DNA of 64,000 nt from Austropuccinia psidii (lineage: Eukaryota > Basidiomycota > Pucciniomycetes > Pucciniales > Sphaerophragmiaceae). Both the position numbers and the translations under genes were made by a program. Positions within the stretch are counted from its first letter, which is position 1, and every line of letters begins with the position of its first letter. Below are positions 24,063 through 36,472 of this stretch, in pieces. Below the pieces are notes generated by a model that had not been told where the DNA came from, made no database searches, and was given only the letters and a program-made list of their open reading frames with translations. The stretch lies in NCBI GenBank assembly GCA_023105745.1, contig JALGQZ010000001.1, forward strand, positions 67,226,937 to 67,290,936, written 5' to 3'.

Positions 24063-25890
24063 TGTGAGCCTTAGAGGTAATTTCATATACCCAAAAGACC
24101 ACAAATACAAAAATAACATATTAATATAAATAAAATAAATTTATTTATATTATTAAAATGAAAATCAAAATATAAATATAAAATTATATTAAAAATAAAA
24201 AAATTAATTACAATTTAAAAATAAAAATACATTAAATTTTGTAAGTATAAAATTACATTTATACTTGAAAAAATTAAGTAAAAATGAAATTTTAACAAAA
24301 TTGTGAAAAAAAAAATAAATTTGGAAAAAAGTTAAATAAAAATTATTATAACTTTTTATCCAATAAATAAACACATAAAAATTATTTCACCATTGGATTC
24401 CTCATAAAAAATCAGGTGGGGTCACCTCTGAGTGAAATCCTTGTAACTCAACTCTAAATAAGCTTAAATTAAGTTTTTAGTATTTTCAATACAAAGGTTG
24501 AAAATCCTCAAAACTTTAATTTAATTCACACCACATGTGGTGTTAACCATCAAATTTTGTGTTAAAATTGAGGTGTTGTGTTTAGTTTAAAAGCTATGAG
24601 GAATTGAAGTATTTTCAATTGAATTTAATTGAAATGTCAAAATGTGCGCGTGTATTACATAAGTGAACTTTGATTTACATATGAGGTGTCAATTATTACT
24701 GTATTGTACTGTACAATTGAGTTGAATTACATATGTAAATTATAAATATAATACATGATGAGGAATTAAAGGAAAAATAAATTGGAAAGATTAAATTTGG
24801 GGGGGACAAGGAACTCCAGCTCTAAGGGGGAGCTAGACCCCCAAAGTCCTTGCTGACAGGTGTGGGATGTCAAAATTCACGCAAAAGTTCATCACTTTTG
24901 GCCTGAAATTGAGTTACAGGGTCTGTGAGCTCAATTGATGATGAGGTTTTGATACCAACTGGGGTAGTTTTAGCTGTTGCGAAAAGGGTAAAACTACCCT
25001 TAAGATAAAAAAAATCATAGTAAAAACAGTTTTAACTGGTTTCTACGCCTCTGACACACATTCTGACGTGTTTTGAAGGCTCTAGGCCTGGTATTGCTAT
25101 AGTAATGGCTGGTTTAAGGGTCTAAAATGGCTAAAAATGGCTTAAACCAGCCCTTTTTGGTCTGAACCAGGGTTCAATGATGCCATAATTGGCTTTTCTG
25201 TTGTCAGACTGTTTTTCACAACTGACAATAGTAAGTTTTACTTTTGGAGTAAGAGAATTGGTGGCTATAAAAGAATGTCTTCTTTGCCCCACTTTTCTCT
25301 TCATGTTAGAATCTTTTCCTTTTATTAATTAGTTTACCACTGTTAAACCAATCAATAAAAGATTAAAACCTCCATTTTCAAATCATTTTAATCCTTTTAA
25401 CCACGTGAAAAAATCATTATAATCATTGTTTGTAACTCTTATAATCATTTTTACCCCTGAACCACCCCAAAAGTGAATTAAAGCATCTTTCATCACTGTA
25501 AACTTTGTCACTTTGTTTCCAAATTCACTCTGGTCACTTTTGGGCGTGTTTTCTCTTTAATATTCTTTTTAAAGACTTTGTTCTTTAATTAATTGCTTTC
25601 AGTTCTTTGCTCAATTAATTCCAATTGAAATTGCTCTTGAAGAAATTTCTTTTGTAGCCTTAAAATATCTCTTGTAGAGTATTTTTTGGATAAATTTTTA
25701 TTGTTGGTAAAACAATAAATTTTTATAATATTATTGTTTTATACTAATAAAGTTATAAAAAATAAAATTGGCGTGTTTTCTCTTAAAAATAATATTTCTT
25801 ACTATTTTTAATTGATTTTTACCTTATACAAATTTTGAGGACAGGAAAAGTACTTGATTTTTAATCAAAGTTTCATATCCACACCTTAGA
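24063..25890 (+). repeat. 5' LTR of the Ty3 element
   Basis: 1828 bp, beginning TGTGAGCCTTAGAGG and ending ACACCTTAGA; the 3' copy ends ACACCTTACA, so the terminal CA has become GA here. The region around 25260-25320 (GGCTATAAAAGAATG) holds a TATA-like box and may be the promoter. Confidence 0.93.
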
Positions 25891-25892
25891 TT

Positions 25893-25908
25893 TGAGGGCC
25901 CAGCCATG
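25893..25908 (+). other. Candidate primer-binding site
   Basis: TGAGGGCCCAGCC starts two bases after the 5' LTR. The equivalent site of the related element at 62915 reads TGGGGGCCTGGCC, which would pair with a tRNA 3' end of the form ..GGCCCCCA. The tRNA was not identified. Confidence 0.5.
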
Positions 25909-26101
25909 ATATTTTACGTGTGACAATTTTTTTTACTCTTTTTAAATCTTTTTTCTTATATTGAAAAATTTAAAAACATATAAAAAAAATACTTATAATC
26001 AAAAAATCCATAAAAAATAATTTTTTTTCATATTATAAGTGAGGCTTATATTTTCATTTCTTTTTGAAAATATTCTTTTTTTACTTAATTAATTGGTTTT
26101 T

Positions 26102-27738
26102 TCAGTAATTTTAGTGGCTGACAACGTGGTAAGACAAGAAAACATTGAAACAGCCTCAACAGTCACCAGCATTATTTCTGCCAGTACTATTAATTCAGAC
26201 CATAATAGTACCGTTATTGTGACTCATAATAACCAACATGAACCAATATCTTCTGAATTGATTAACTTGGACATAAGTAATACTCTTCAGAAAGCAAAAG
26301 ATTTGGCCAATAGTAAGTTTTTGACGTAAAATTACTATTTTAAGCCTTTTTAACCATAATTATGCCTTCAACCAGGTCAGGAGCCAGCTATAACCCCTCA
26401 AGCAGCTCCCAGAAAGGTAATAGACATGATTATGGCAGAGGCCAATCAGGTACAGAAGGAAAAGGGTCAGTTGATGACTTCCAAACAACTAAATTGGGTC
26501 ATTCTGAAGCGGATAATACCATTTTACCTTCAAAAAGAGCTGACACCGCCACAACAAGCCTCTGTGGAAATATACAAAGCCAGCCACAGTGCATACAACA
26601 ATGCACTTCAATTCAAAGAGTACCAGATCCTTGCAGACCTGTGGAAGAATTGCATGAATTCTTACCTGACAGTAAGGAAATTCCTGGGCCATCCCAACAC
26701 TTGCAAATTGCTCAATGGATGGCATCCATTGATGGAGAAGAAAAACATGATGCTGTTGACACTATAATGGAAGAAAAACAACCCTCCACCACCCAAACCA
26801 GTGCCAAAAACAGCCCCAGTGGCCAGCACCAGCAATTCCAACGTAAAAAAACAGCCACAAGTTCCAAACAAGGGCAAATGGAAGGCACCAGCTCCAAAAC
26901 CTTACAGCCAGGGCTACAGGATGCCATGGAAAATGTATTTCAGATGGCCAGAACCATGATGGAATTACAGAAGAAAGAGGAAGCCAGATTAAGATTCCAG
27001 AAATGATTTCTGATATATTTGATTCCATCCCAGAGTTGTATGATGCTATGAATGATGTGAAAAAACATCTTTCTGATAAAAATGAAACCATTTGTAACAA
27101 CATTAAAACAAACAGCCTGAGTCTTTGCCAAATTAATGAAACACTTATGTGTTTTGAAAAAATTTTAAGAACAATTAAAATTTCCAATAATGATAATTCT
27201 TTTGGCAATGAAATAAATGAACAATCTGCCATTATTAAAGAATTAACAGATAAATATTCTAAATTCAATATTGATGACATAATTGAAACAAGAATTAAAC
27301 AAGCCATAAATATTATCAAAACAGATAACAAGAAAGTCCTTGATGACATTTCAAATTCATTTACTGAGGTAAAGACATATACCATTGCCTTGAAAAAGTG
27401 TTTTGATGCTTCACAAGAAGAAGTATCAAAATTATCAATGAAATTGGATCAAGTCACTGCTGATAACACAAGACAGACAGAGTTATGGCAAGAACTAAAA
27501 CATAAGGAAGAAATGTATAAAATGGAAGTAATAAATTTAATATAAACCTTCCAACATGAATACAGAAATTCCCAAAGGTGTAGCAACAGTAAAATAAATG
27601 ACATTGAACAAATACTGAACACCTTACCAAGAATGTCTACACCTCTAAATCAAAATGAGGGCACAAGAATTCCAAATACACAAGTATTGGATCCTGATAA
27701 TTCACAATTAAAAATTAATTATCCACTTCTTTTCATAA
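26102..27738 (+). pseudogene. N-terminal gag/leader region of the Ty3 element, frameshifted
   Basis: A first exon-like segment (about 26102-26312, ending KAKDLANS) has a GTAAGT donor, with an acceptor near 26372. Reading on gives QEPAITPQAAPRKVIDMIM, ASHSAYNNALQFKEYQILAD and a Pro/Lys linker with NKGKWKAPAPKPYSQGYR. A small deletion there shifts the frame into DAMENVFQMARTMMELQKKE (to 27006). Segment 27003-27545 (FDSIPELYDAMNDVKKHL, ETRIKQAINIIK, MKLDQVTADNTRQTEL) is strongly helical, probably coiled coil. After a TAA it reads on to about 27715, where another shift leads into the capsid frame. I take the whole as the N-terminal half of one long gag protein rather than separate genes. No catalytic motif is present. 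Confidence 0.6.
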
Positions 27739-27739
27739 C

Positions 27740-28726
27740 TTGGAACCATCAATGGGCCAAGCACTCTTTAAAGAAGTTCCAAAACTTAAAGAATGGCCTC
27801 ACTTCAGTGGTGAAGGAGAGTATGACCATATGGAATTCATTAGAGGTATTTACATGATCAGAGAGGATTTTAAATTACCAGACAGATTGGTAACAGCCAG
27901 GTTTAACACCTTGTTTACCAGATCAGCTCACAGATGGTACATCAAAATAAGACAAGCACATGGACACCAGAGTTGGACTTGGTGGAAAACCCAAATCATC
28001 AACAAATGGGCAAATGATGCTTGGAGGTTTAAAGTTAAAACAGCCTTTGAATCTGCCAAATTTAATGCTGATAAAGACAAATCTTTACCATGTTTTTGCC
28101 AACAAAAAGACAGATTAACAGCATTATATCCTGACATGTCAGAATTTATGATCCATAGAAAAATTCTGAGACAATGTGGAGGTGACTTAGAGCATGCTGT
28201 CAAAAGCAGGACTACTGAACAATCTTCAGCAGAAGATATTATCCATATATTAGAAGAAGTAACCACCAGAACCAAAATTGGTTCTAGTAGGGTGAATCTC
28301 AAAACAAGGTTTAATACACCTTGGAAAGATTCTGTGGACAAAAACCCCAAAGAAAATTCTAGTAATATGAAGTATAAATCTGCAGATACAGTCAGAAAGT
28401 GCCATATTTGCCAAAGCACCACCCATTTATCCAATACATGTCCAAAAAGGGGGAAAATCAATGAAATTGACATTAAAAAGGAACCAGATGTTGAAAAAGA
28501 AGACATAATTGAAGACAATTCAGATGATAAGTCATCCATATTTTCTGAATCCTCAAAAGATATAGAAAATATCAATGCCACTTTTGACATCATGGAATCT
28601 TATTCCCACTTGCCACAATTGAGCAATGGTCAAGTTGATTTATCAAAAGTTCAAGATGCACAACTTATGAAGACAAAACCAAACAGAGGGAAAGGTTATA
28701 CAGCTGGTAACTCCTGTATAACATAA
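27740..28726 (+). CDS. gag: Gag (capsid and zinc knuckle) of the Ty3 element
   Basis: This frame contains a Ty3-type capsid (retrotransposon gag) domain: FSGEGEYDHMEFIRGI, VTARFNTLFTRSAHRWY, WTWWKTQIINKWANDAW and LTALYPDMSEFMIHRKIL. A CX2CX4HX4C zinc knuckle follows (CHICQSTTHLSNTC, about residues 221-234 of this frame), then an acidic linker. It forms the particle and binds element RNA. No ATG opens the frame at 27740 (TTG), and similar sequence lies upstream in another frame, so the true start is further 5'. The frame ends at TAA 28724-28726, directly before and in frame with pol. Whether this stop is a natural readthrough site or a GAA to TAA mutation cannot be told from one copy. Confidence 0.85.
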   Translation: MEPSMGQALFKEVPKLKEWPHFSGEGEYDHMEFIRGIYMIREDFKLPDRLVTARFNTLFTRSAHRWYIKIRQAHGHQSWTWWKTQIINKWANDAWRFKVKTAFESAKFNADKDKSLPCFCQQKDRLTALYPDMSEFMIHRKILRQCGGDLEHAVKSRTTEQSSAEDIIHILEEVTTRTKIGSSRVNLKTRFNTPWKDSVDKNPKENSSNMKYKSADTVRKCHICQSTTHLSNTCPKRGKINEIDIKKEPDVEKEDIIEDNSDDKSSIFSESSKDIENINATFDIMESYSHLPQLSNGQVDLSKVQDAQLMKTKPNRGKGYTAGNSCIT

Positions 28727-31700
28727 GTGGTGATTGACAACAAGCCCACCAAACTTTTACTTGACCCAGGAGCCTTCTGCTCTTGTGTTGGAAAATCTTT
28801 TCTTAAGACTTGTGTACCAAATTTTGAAGACCAATTGTTACCAATTGATGGTATAAAATTCAACAGTGCAAGTAACCCAATGAAAGCATTAGGAATCTTT
28901 GAGACCAATGTCATATTCCCACACATCAATGGGCATTTAAGAATCACAGTTGAATTTGTTGTTATGGAAAATTGCTCTAGTACCCATTTTATATTGGGAA
29001 ATGACTATTTAATCATGTATGGGATAGATTTACATAATAACAAAGACAGATACTTTACAATTGGGGACAATAAGCGCCAAAAATTTGCCTTTTTACCATT
29101 CAAAAGACAAATTACAGTAAACAAAGTATCACCAGTCAGCTTAGAGTTAGAGAAATTCAATTCTGAACAGTTAAATGAGGCTGAAATAAGGCTCCATCTG
29201 ACTGATAAACAAGAAAATGAACTTTATTCCCTTTTGTATGACCACAGAGGAGCATTTGCTACAGACAAAGAACCTCTAGGAGCAATTATTGGTCATGAAG
29301 CTGACATCATTCTGAACATTGAGAGACCTTATCCACCACTCCTAAGAAGACCTGCATCTCCAGCAAGTCTAAAATCAAGAGAAGCTCTGGAAATTCATAT
29401 CAAAGAACTTCTGGACCTTGGTGTAATAAGAAAAGTAGGCCACAATGAAGAGGTAGAAATAACTACACCAGTCATAGTGGCGTGGCATAATGGAAAATCC
29501 AGAATGGTTGGGAACCTTAGAGCTTTGAACACTTACACTGTTCCAGACAGATACCCAATACCAAAAATACAAATTGCCCTTACTCAAATATCTCAAGCAG
29601 TGTATATAACCACTATGGATGCCCTTAAAGGATTCCATCAAAATGTGGTGACACCAAGAGAAAGAAAATACTTAAGAATTATTGTTCATTGTGGAGTGTA
29701 TGAATACTTAAGAATGCCCTTTGGTATTAAAAATGCACCTTCACACTTCCAAAGAATGATGAATGAAATCTTCCCTGAAGAACTCTCAGAGGGATGGTTA
29801 ATCATTTACATTGATGACATTATTGTCTGTTCCAAAACTTGGGAGGAACACATGTACAGATTGTCCAGAGTTTTGACAAAAATTCAATCAGTGAACATGA
29901 AAATCTCCTTGAAGAAATGTCATTTTGGATTTAAAGAACTTAAAGCACTAGGACATGTTGTATCTGGTTTGTCCCTTGGAATTGACAAAAACAAAGTTGC
30001 AGCAGTATTGCTAAAACCCATGCCTCAGAATAAGAAGGAAATTCAGTCATTCTTAGGTTTTGCAGGATATTACAGGAAACACATTAAAGATTTTGCATCC
30101 ATAGCAAGACCACTTTATAAATTGTGTGACAAATACACAGTATTTGAAATGACTGTTGACAGAGTCAAAGCTTTTGAGTCTCTAAGAGAAGCCTTGACCA
30201 CTGCTCCACTCTTACTGATGCCAGACTTTAAATTGCCTTTTAAATTGTATATTTATGCATCAGGGGATGGGCTGGGTGCTGCACTTCACCAAGTTCAGAT
30301 CATAAATGATAAACCTGTAGAAGGACCCATATGTTTCATATCCAGGCAGATCAAACCAACTGAAGCCAGGTATGGAGCAAGTCAAATGGAATGTCTATGC
30401 CTTGTCTGGGCCTTGGAAAAATTGAACTACTTCTTGGAGGGATGTGTTTTTGAAGTGATAACAGATTTTACAGCTGTCAAGTCACTTTTAAACATGAAAA
30501 CACCCAACAGACATATGCTCAGATGGCAAATAGCCATACAGGAATACAGAGGCAATATGACTATTGTTCATAAGGATGGGAATATTCATAAGAATGCAGA
30601 TGGACTAAGCAGATGGCCATTACCAAATAATATTGATAATCCTGCTTATGTGCCAGAAGAAGCTTCACCACAAATCCCAATAGAAGGAATAAGTGTTACA
30701 GACTTGAACACCACCTTCTTTGAGGAAGTCAGGAATAGTTACACTCAAGATAAGAGCTGTAGCATCTTATGCCAATTACTTAACAAAGACTGTAAAGACA
30801 ACTCTCTAATACATGCCTTGGATGAAGCATGGAAAAAATCTTATGATTAAGGAAGATTTCACCTACTGGATGGTATAATTTACCACAGAACCAAGCACAC
30901 ATGTGTCATGACAGTTGTAGACAGGTCATTAATCAATCTTGTACTGAAAGAATTCCATGATAGCCCCTTTTCAGGACATCTGTCTGAAGACAGAACAAGA
31001 GAGAAAGTAAAGACCTGCATATGGTGGCCAATGTGGCAAAAGGATGTTGCAGAGTATTGCAAAACCTGTGACAGATGTCAAAAAGCAAATAAATCCACTG
31101 GCAAAAGACTTGGAAATATGAACAAAATCCAAGAACCCAGCAGACCTTGGGAAATTGTCCATATGGATTGGGTAACTGGCCTACCACCAGGGGGTGACAG
31201 GAGTTACAATGCTTGCCTAGTAATTGTGGACAGATTTAGTAAAACTCCAATCTTTTTGCCATGTCACAAAGATGATACAGCCATGGATACAGCTCTTCTA
31301 ATATGGAATAGAGTAGTATCATGGACTGGAATATTTCCAAATATCATTAGTGACAGAGATTCTAAATTCACCTCAGCACTGTGGACAAATCTTCACTAGC
31401 TATTTGGGACAAAATTATCCTTCTCCACAGCCTACCACCCACAAACTGATGGCCTGGCTGAAAGAATGATTCAAACCTTAGAAGATATGGTGAGAAGATT
31501 TTGTGCATATGGCCTTGAATTTAAAGATAATGATGGTTTCACCCATGATTTGTGTACTCTTCTACCCACACTGGAACTGGCATACAAAACTTCCATCCAT
31601 GCCAGTACCAATGAGACTCCTGCTATTTTGGAAAAAGGATGGAATCCCAAATTACCCCAAGATTCTTTAAGGAAAGATTTGGTTGAAATACATCCTACAG

Positions 31701-32266
31701 CTGCCAGCTTCAAAGGAATGCTAGACAGAGCCAGAAATAATGCAGTAAGGTGCATGGAAGACTCATTTGCATATGCTAAGGATAAATGGGACAAATCTCA
31801 TGCCACTCCAGATTTCAAGGTAGGGGATTTAGTACTAGTATCCACTACAAACTTCAATAACATCAAAGGATGTAAAAAGCTCAAAGACTCCTTTTCAGGA
31901 CCTTTTGTCATTAAAGCCCTCCATGGGGAAAATGCTGTTGAAGTAGAATTAGCTGAAGAACTTAGCAATAACCATCCCACATTTCCAGTGAGCTTGATAA
32001 AGCCATATAAATCTAGTGATGCTGAGGAATTCCCCTTGAAGAATAAGATTCCCCAAGTTATACCTCCTATTGAGACATCTGGTACTAAGAAAATTACCAA
32101 AGTTCTTAAAGAAAGGAAATTAAGAACCAAGAAAGTAAGGGAATACCTTGTTAGGTACAGTGACCCAACTTGTGAAGATGAATGGTTAGAAGAAAAAGAT
32201 ATACCAGAAGCTACCAAACTCCTCAGGAGGTTCAGACACACTATAAATACCAATATTACAAATTAA
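28727..32266 (+). pseudogene. pol: Pol polyprotein: protease, RT, RNase H, integrase, chromodomain
   Basis: One frame of 1,180 codons is broken by TAA at 30848-30850 and TAG at 31397-31399. Aspartic protease: LLLDPGAF near residue 13, with Pro where Ty3 proteases usually have Thr or Ser. Reverse transcriptase: [45 protein letters not shown] and the YIDD box at residue 361. RNase [14 protein letters not shown], where the first catalytic Asp is Tyr (codon 30254-30256). Integrase: HH-CC zinc finger (HDSPFSGH..CKTCDRC), then MDWVTG, ISDRD and DGLAERM as the DDE residues. The C-terminus has a chromodomain (VREYLVRYSDPTCEDEW, LRRFR), which typically directs integration to modified chromatin. The enzyme set is complete by domain but inactive as it stands. 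Confidence 0.93.
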
Positions 32267-32277
32267 TATTCTTTTTT

Positions 32278-32289
32278 AGGGGGAGGGAA
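32278..32289 (+). other. Polypurine tract
   Basis: AGGGGGAGGGAA immediately precedes the TG of the 3' LTR and would prime plus-strand DNA synthesis. Confidence 0.85.
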
Positions 32290-34108
32290 TGTGAGCCTTA
32301 GAGGTAATTTCATATACCCAAAAGACCACAAATACAAAAATAACATATTAATATAAATAAAATAAATTTATTTATATTATTAAAATAAAAATAAAAATAT
32401 AAATACAAAATTATATTAAAAATAAAAAAATTAATTACAATTTAAAAATAAAAATACATTAAATTTTGTAAGTATAAAATTACATTTATACTTGAAAAAA
32501 TTAAGTAAAAATGAAATTTTAACAAAATTGTGAAAAAAAAAATAAATTTGGAAAAAAGTTAAATAAAAATTATTATAACTTTTTATCCAATAAATAAACA
32601 CATAAAGATTATTTCACCATTGGATTCCTCATAAAAAATCAGGTGGGGTCACCTCTGAGTGAAATTCTTGTAACTCAACTCTAAATAAGCTTAAATTAGG
32701 TTTTTAGTATTTTCAATACAAAAGTTGAAAATCCTCAAAACTTTGATTTAATTCACACCACATGTGGTGTTAACCATCAAATTTTGTGTTAAAATTGAGG
32801 TGTTGTGTTTAGTTTAGAAGCTATGAGGAATTGAAGTATTTTCAATTGAATTCAATCGAAATGTCAAAATGTGCGCATGTATTACATAAGTGAACTTTGA
32901 TTTACATATGAGGTGTCAATTATTACTGTATTGTACTGTACAATTGAATTGAATTACATATGTAAATTATAAGTATAATACATGATGAGGAATTAAAGGA
33001 AAAATAAATTGGAAAGATTAAATTTGGGGGGGAAAAGGAACTCCAGCTCTAAGGGGGAGCTAGACCCCCAAAATCCTTGCTGACAGGTGTGGGATGTCAA
33101 AATTCACGCAAAAGTTCATCACTTTTGGCCTGAAATTGAGTTACAGGGTCTGTGAGCTCAATTGATGATGAGGTTTTGATACCAACTGGGGTAGTTTTAG
33201 CTGTTGCGAAAAGGGTAAAACTACCCTTAAGATAAAAAAAATCATAGTAAAAACAGTTTTAACTAGTTTCTACGCCTCTGACGCACATGCTGACGTGTTT
33301 TGAAGGCTCTAGGCCTGGTATTTCTATAGTAATGGCTGATTTAAGGGTCTAAAATGGCTTAAACCAGCCCTTTTTGGTCTGAACCAGGGTTCAATGATGC
33401 CATAATTGGCTTTTCTGTTGTCAGACTGTTTTTCACGACTGACAAGAGTAAATTTTACTTTTGGAGTAAGAGAATTGGTGGCTATAAAAGAATGTCTTCT
33501 TTGCCCCACTTTTCTCTTCATGTTAGAATCTTTTCCTTTTATTAATTAGTTTAAACACTGTTAAACCAATCAATAAAAGATTAAAACCTCCATTTTCAAA
33601 TCATATTAATCCTTTTAACCACGTGAAAAAATCATTATAATCATTGTTTGTAACTCTTATAATCATTTTTACCCCTGAACCACCCCAAAAGTGAATTAAA
33701 GCATCTTTCATCACTGTAAACTTTGTCACTTTGTTTCCAAATTCACTCTGGTCACTTTTGGGCATGTTTTCTCTTTAATATTCTTTTTAAAGACTTTGTT
33801 CTTTAATTAATTGCTTGCAGTTCTTTGCTCAATTAATTCCAATTGAAATTGCTCTTGAAGAAATTTCTTGTGTAGCTTTAAAATATCTCTTGTAGAGTAT
33901 TTTTTGGATAAATTTTTATTGTTGGTAAAACAATAAAATTTCATAATATTATTGTTTTATACTAATAAAGCTATAAACAATAAAATTGGCGTGTTTTCTC
34001 TTAAAAATAATATTCCTTACTATTTTTAATTGATTTTAACCTTATACAAATTTTGAGGACAGGAAAAGTACTTGATTTTTAATCAAAGTTTCATATCCAC
34101 ACCTTACA
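32290..34108 (+). repeat. 3' LTR of the Ty3 element
   Basis: 1819 bp with TG..CA ends. Compared with the 5' LTR it lacks 10 bp (CTAAAAATGG type repeat near 33349) and has one extra A near 33554, which accounts exactly for the length difference of 9. Confidence 0.93.
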
Positions 34109-34113
34109 TATAA
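34109..34113 (+). other. Target-site duplication TATAA, right
   Basis: Matches 24058-24062. Confidence 0.92.
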
Positions 34114-35018
34114 AAAGAAATATATGGCAGCAAAAAAATTCAAACATTTAACTGGGGCTGGAATAACGGAAGAAGAAGAGGGTAAAGGAATTAAATCAAT
34201 GAGTGAAAAGCTTTAAAGTATGTGTCCTTGCTATGCTGAAATGGATGTGCTCTTTGGCCACAAGCCCAATGTCACTCCCATTGCAAGCTATGATTCACAA
34301 GAAAAGGACAGCTTAAATGGTGATGATGATGATGATTTTTTGCTTGATAAGGTAAGCTATTGTCTCTTCCTTTTTACCTGCAATAATGAAACCTCATTTG
34401 CTTTTTAAAGTAGAATAATCGCTTGGATTCATCTCACAATCTGGATCCTTTGATGAATAATGATGATCACTTGGTTCCAGAGGAAAACCTTCAAGATGAA
34501 TCAGTAAGTACATTTAAGAGTGATTCTTATGAAATCCATTGTTGATTATTTCTCCTTTGACCAGAAAAGTAAATCCATAGCGCATTCAATACAAAAGCGT
34601 CATCAAGCATTGATACCCAACTTGAATGACAAGAGTGGCTTTAGGAAAAGGCCAATGGATATGTTTGCACCAACATATGCAAATTTGCTGGAATCACAGC
34701 AAAAGGGTATGTTTTGGGTTTATGGTTACTCAGATCAATCCTACTGACAAAATTCATGATTTGTAGCCCGTGAAACCAGTGAAAATTCTCATTACAAGTG
34801 GGACAGGGAGAGGTGGAATGAAGGGAAAACAAGCAACGGTTTGAAGAAGTCAAGTTGCAAAAGCAAATGGAGTTTGAGGAGAAGAAATATTAATTTGAAA
34901 AAGAAAATTGGAATTGAAGGAAAAGCAATTCCAGATGGATCTCACTATAGCAGTATTGTCATCAAGCAGGCCAATTGGGGAGCTGGAACGCATTCCGGCA
35001 TTAATCAATAAAAAATAA

Positions 35019-35845
35019 AATATTAGGTATACATCATGTGATCAGTTTATATGTGGTTTTTTGTCAAATCAAAGTGATGTTTATGTTTAATTATTGATCA
35101 TATGTCATGAAATCTAACTGCACTTTATTACCAAATTGAAAATTCAATGTTTCTGCGTAATTGGGGCACCAACTTGCAATTTCAATTTCATACAACATTT
35201 ATTTGCAATTCAGGACAAAATTGAAAATTTGGGCAAGTGTTGCATCAATATTTTATGTGAAGTCTGTTCAAAAATAACATTTGATGACGTGTTTCTTCCT
35301 TTTTAATGAATTGGTATTTAATGTCATTTTATTGTCTAATTTTTTCATCTTTTTCTATATGGGTTTTTTTTAAATTTTATCTTTTATTTTGAATTGTTTC
35401 CACTTTTAATTATGGAATTTTCCTTTTATTTTTTAATTTTAGGTTTTTTTTTAATTTTATGGTTCATTTTTATTTTTTATTTTGAATTGTTTTCACTTTT
35501 AATTTTGCAATTTTCCTTGTATTTTTGATTTTTGATTATTTTTTTTTCTAATTTCAATTCTTAATACTTAATTTATTATTTTTTATTTTTACTTTTCACC
35601 CCTCTCACTTCCAAAATAATTCCCTTTTTTTAATATCAGGTAAGTGATTCCTTTTTTACTTCACCACTCTCATATTTTTCCAAGCTGATTCTTTCTTTTT
35701 TCTATAGGTAAATTTTTTAAATTATATTTATTTAAATTTTACCTCCTCCAAAACTCCCCCACCCATCACCATCCACCTCCCAAATGGACCCATTCATCAC
35801 CATCCACCTCCCAAAACCCCCAATCCATCTCATCAATCCTCCCCA
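35019..35845. other. Internal spacer of Harbinger copy 2
   Basis: AT-rich, equivalent to 9059-9786 of copy 1, ending in CT-rich units with CACCCATCACC and CCACCTCC. No gene. Confidence 0.6.
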
Positions 35846-35975
35846 TTAGACCTGGAACCTCCCAAAAATGCACCAGGGAGGTTCCTGTTCTAAGGTAGCT
35901 CTAATTGTTCCAAATCAATTCCAAGTGTTTTTTTGTTTTTTTGATGCTAATGGCCCCCAGAGGCCACTAGCAAGT
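35846..35975. repeat. Palindrome cluster in Harbinger copy 2
   Basis: GAACCTCCC and GGGAGGTTC (35855-35883 region) form a 9-bp dyad, and TGCTAATGGCC..CCAGAGGCCACTAGCA (about 35945-35972) an imperfect hairpin. Both are in the same places as the perfect ones in copy 1. Confidence 0.7.
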
Positions 35976-36472
35976 GTTTTCAAAAAAAAATTTTGTTTTT
36001 TTTTGCTTTTGAATAATAGATTACTGACTTTTGTTTATTATTTTTTTTTAAAAAAAAAAATCATCAACTGATTTATGATTTATGTTTTTTTTTTTTTTTT
36101 TTTTTAAATCATCAACTGATTTATGTTTTTTTTTTCTTTTTACTGCCCTTTTTCTTTTTTTACTCTGTTTTTTTAAAATAATACACTGATTGATGATTTG
36201 TTTTTTTTTGTTTTTTTTTTTGAAAAATCATAAACTGATTTATTATTTGTTTTTTCTTTTTTTTTCTTTTATAATAATCATCATAAATCACTCATGATGA
36301 TTTATTTTTGACTTTGTTTCTCTCAAATCATTATCTTTTTGAACTGATGATTATTTTTGTGTTTGGATTATGATCATTACTAACCTATGATTTTTTTTGT
36401 TTTAATTTTTGTTCACACTTTTTATTTATTTGTTCATATAAGGGAGGATTAATTATAAGGGTTTCTTTTGCA
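35976..36472. repeat. Degenerate ATCAT/T-run repeats, copy 2
   Basis: Repeated AAATCATCAACTGATTTATG-type units with long T-runs, the counterpart of 9955-10743, upstream of the TET/JBP-like gene. Confidence 0.55.

Larger units (their letters stand above)
24063..34108 (+). mobile_element. Full-length Ty3/gypsy chromovirus retrotransposon, defective
   Basis: A 10,046-bp element has two LTRs, a candidate primer-binding site after the 5' LTR, a polypurine tract directly before the 3' LTR, and gag, protease, reverse transcriptase, RNase H, integrase and a chromodomain in Ty3 order. The flanking duplication is TATAA. The two LTRs differ by about 37 substitutions over roughly 1.82 kb in my hand alignment (about 2%), plus a 10-bp deletion and a 1-bp insertion in the 3' copy. 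Several stops and frameshifts make this copy non-autonomous. It inserted into the Myb-like exon of Harbinger copy 2. Confidence 0.95.
23809..35018 (+). pseudogene. Harbinger Myb/SANT-like protein, copy 2, interrupted by Ty3 insertion
   Basis: The 5' part runs from ATG 23809 (MKITSGLPHPSGHLIGIDYL) through INWLSVKSNFES, IGRPPSSKQYGF and LSSSSIQD to the Ty3 insertion at 24062. It resumes at 34114 with KKYMAAKKF, LTGAGITEEEEGKGI, MCPCYAEMDVLFGHKPN and DSQEKDSLNG plus an Asp run. GT-AG introns correspond to those of copy 1 (donor at 34352, acceptor near 34410; donor after AATCA near 34505). The charged helical C-terminus ends with IGELERIPALINKK at TAA 35016-35018. Besides the 10-kb insertion there is a TGA at 24046-24048 in the predicted Arg-Trp of the domain (shared with copy 1) and a TAA for Glu after SEKL. 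The role is inferred: DNA binding at transposon ends together with the transposase. Confidence 0.7.

Noticed and set aside
26489..28593. Long antisense frames over the Ty3 gag (26489-26725, 26762-27385, 27928-28593)
   Set aside because: They mirror the true gag frames; composition is Leu/Ser/Ile-rich with no domain.
29375..32253. Antisense frames over pol (29375-29641, 30933-31187, 31798-32253)
   Set aside because: Shadows of a well supported pol polyprotein.
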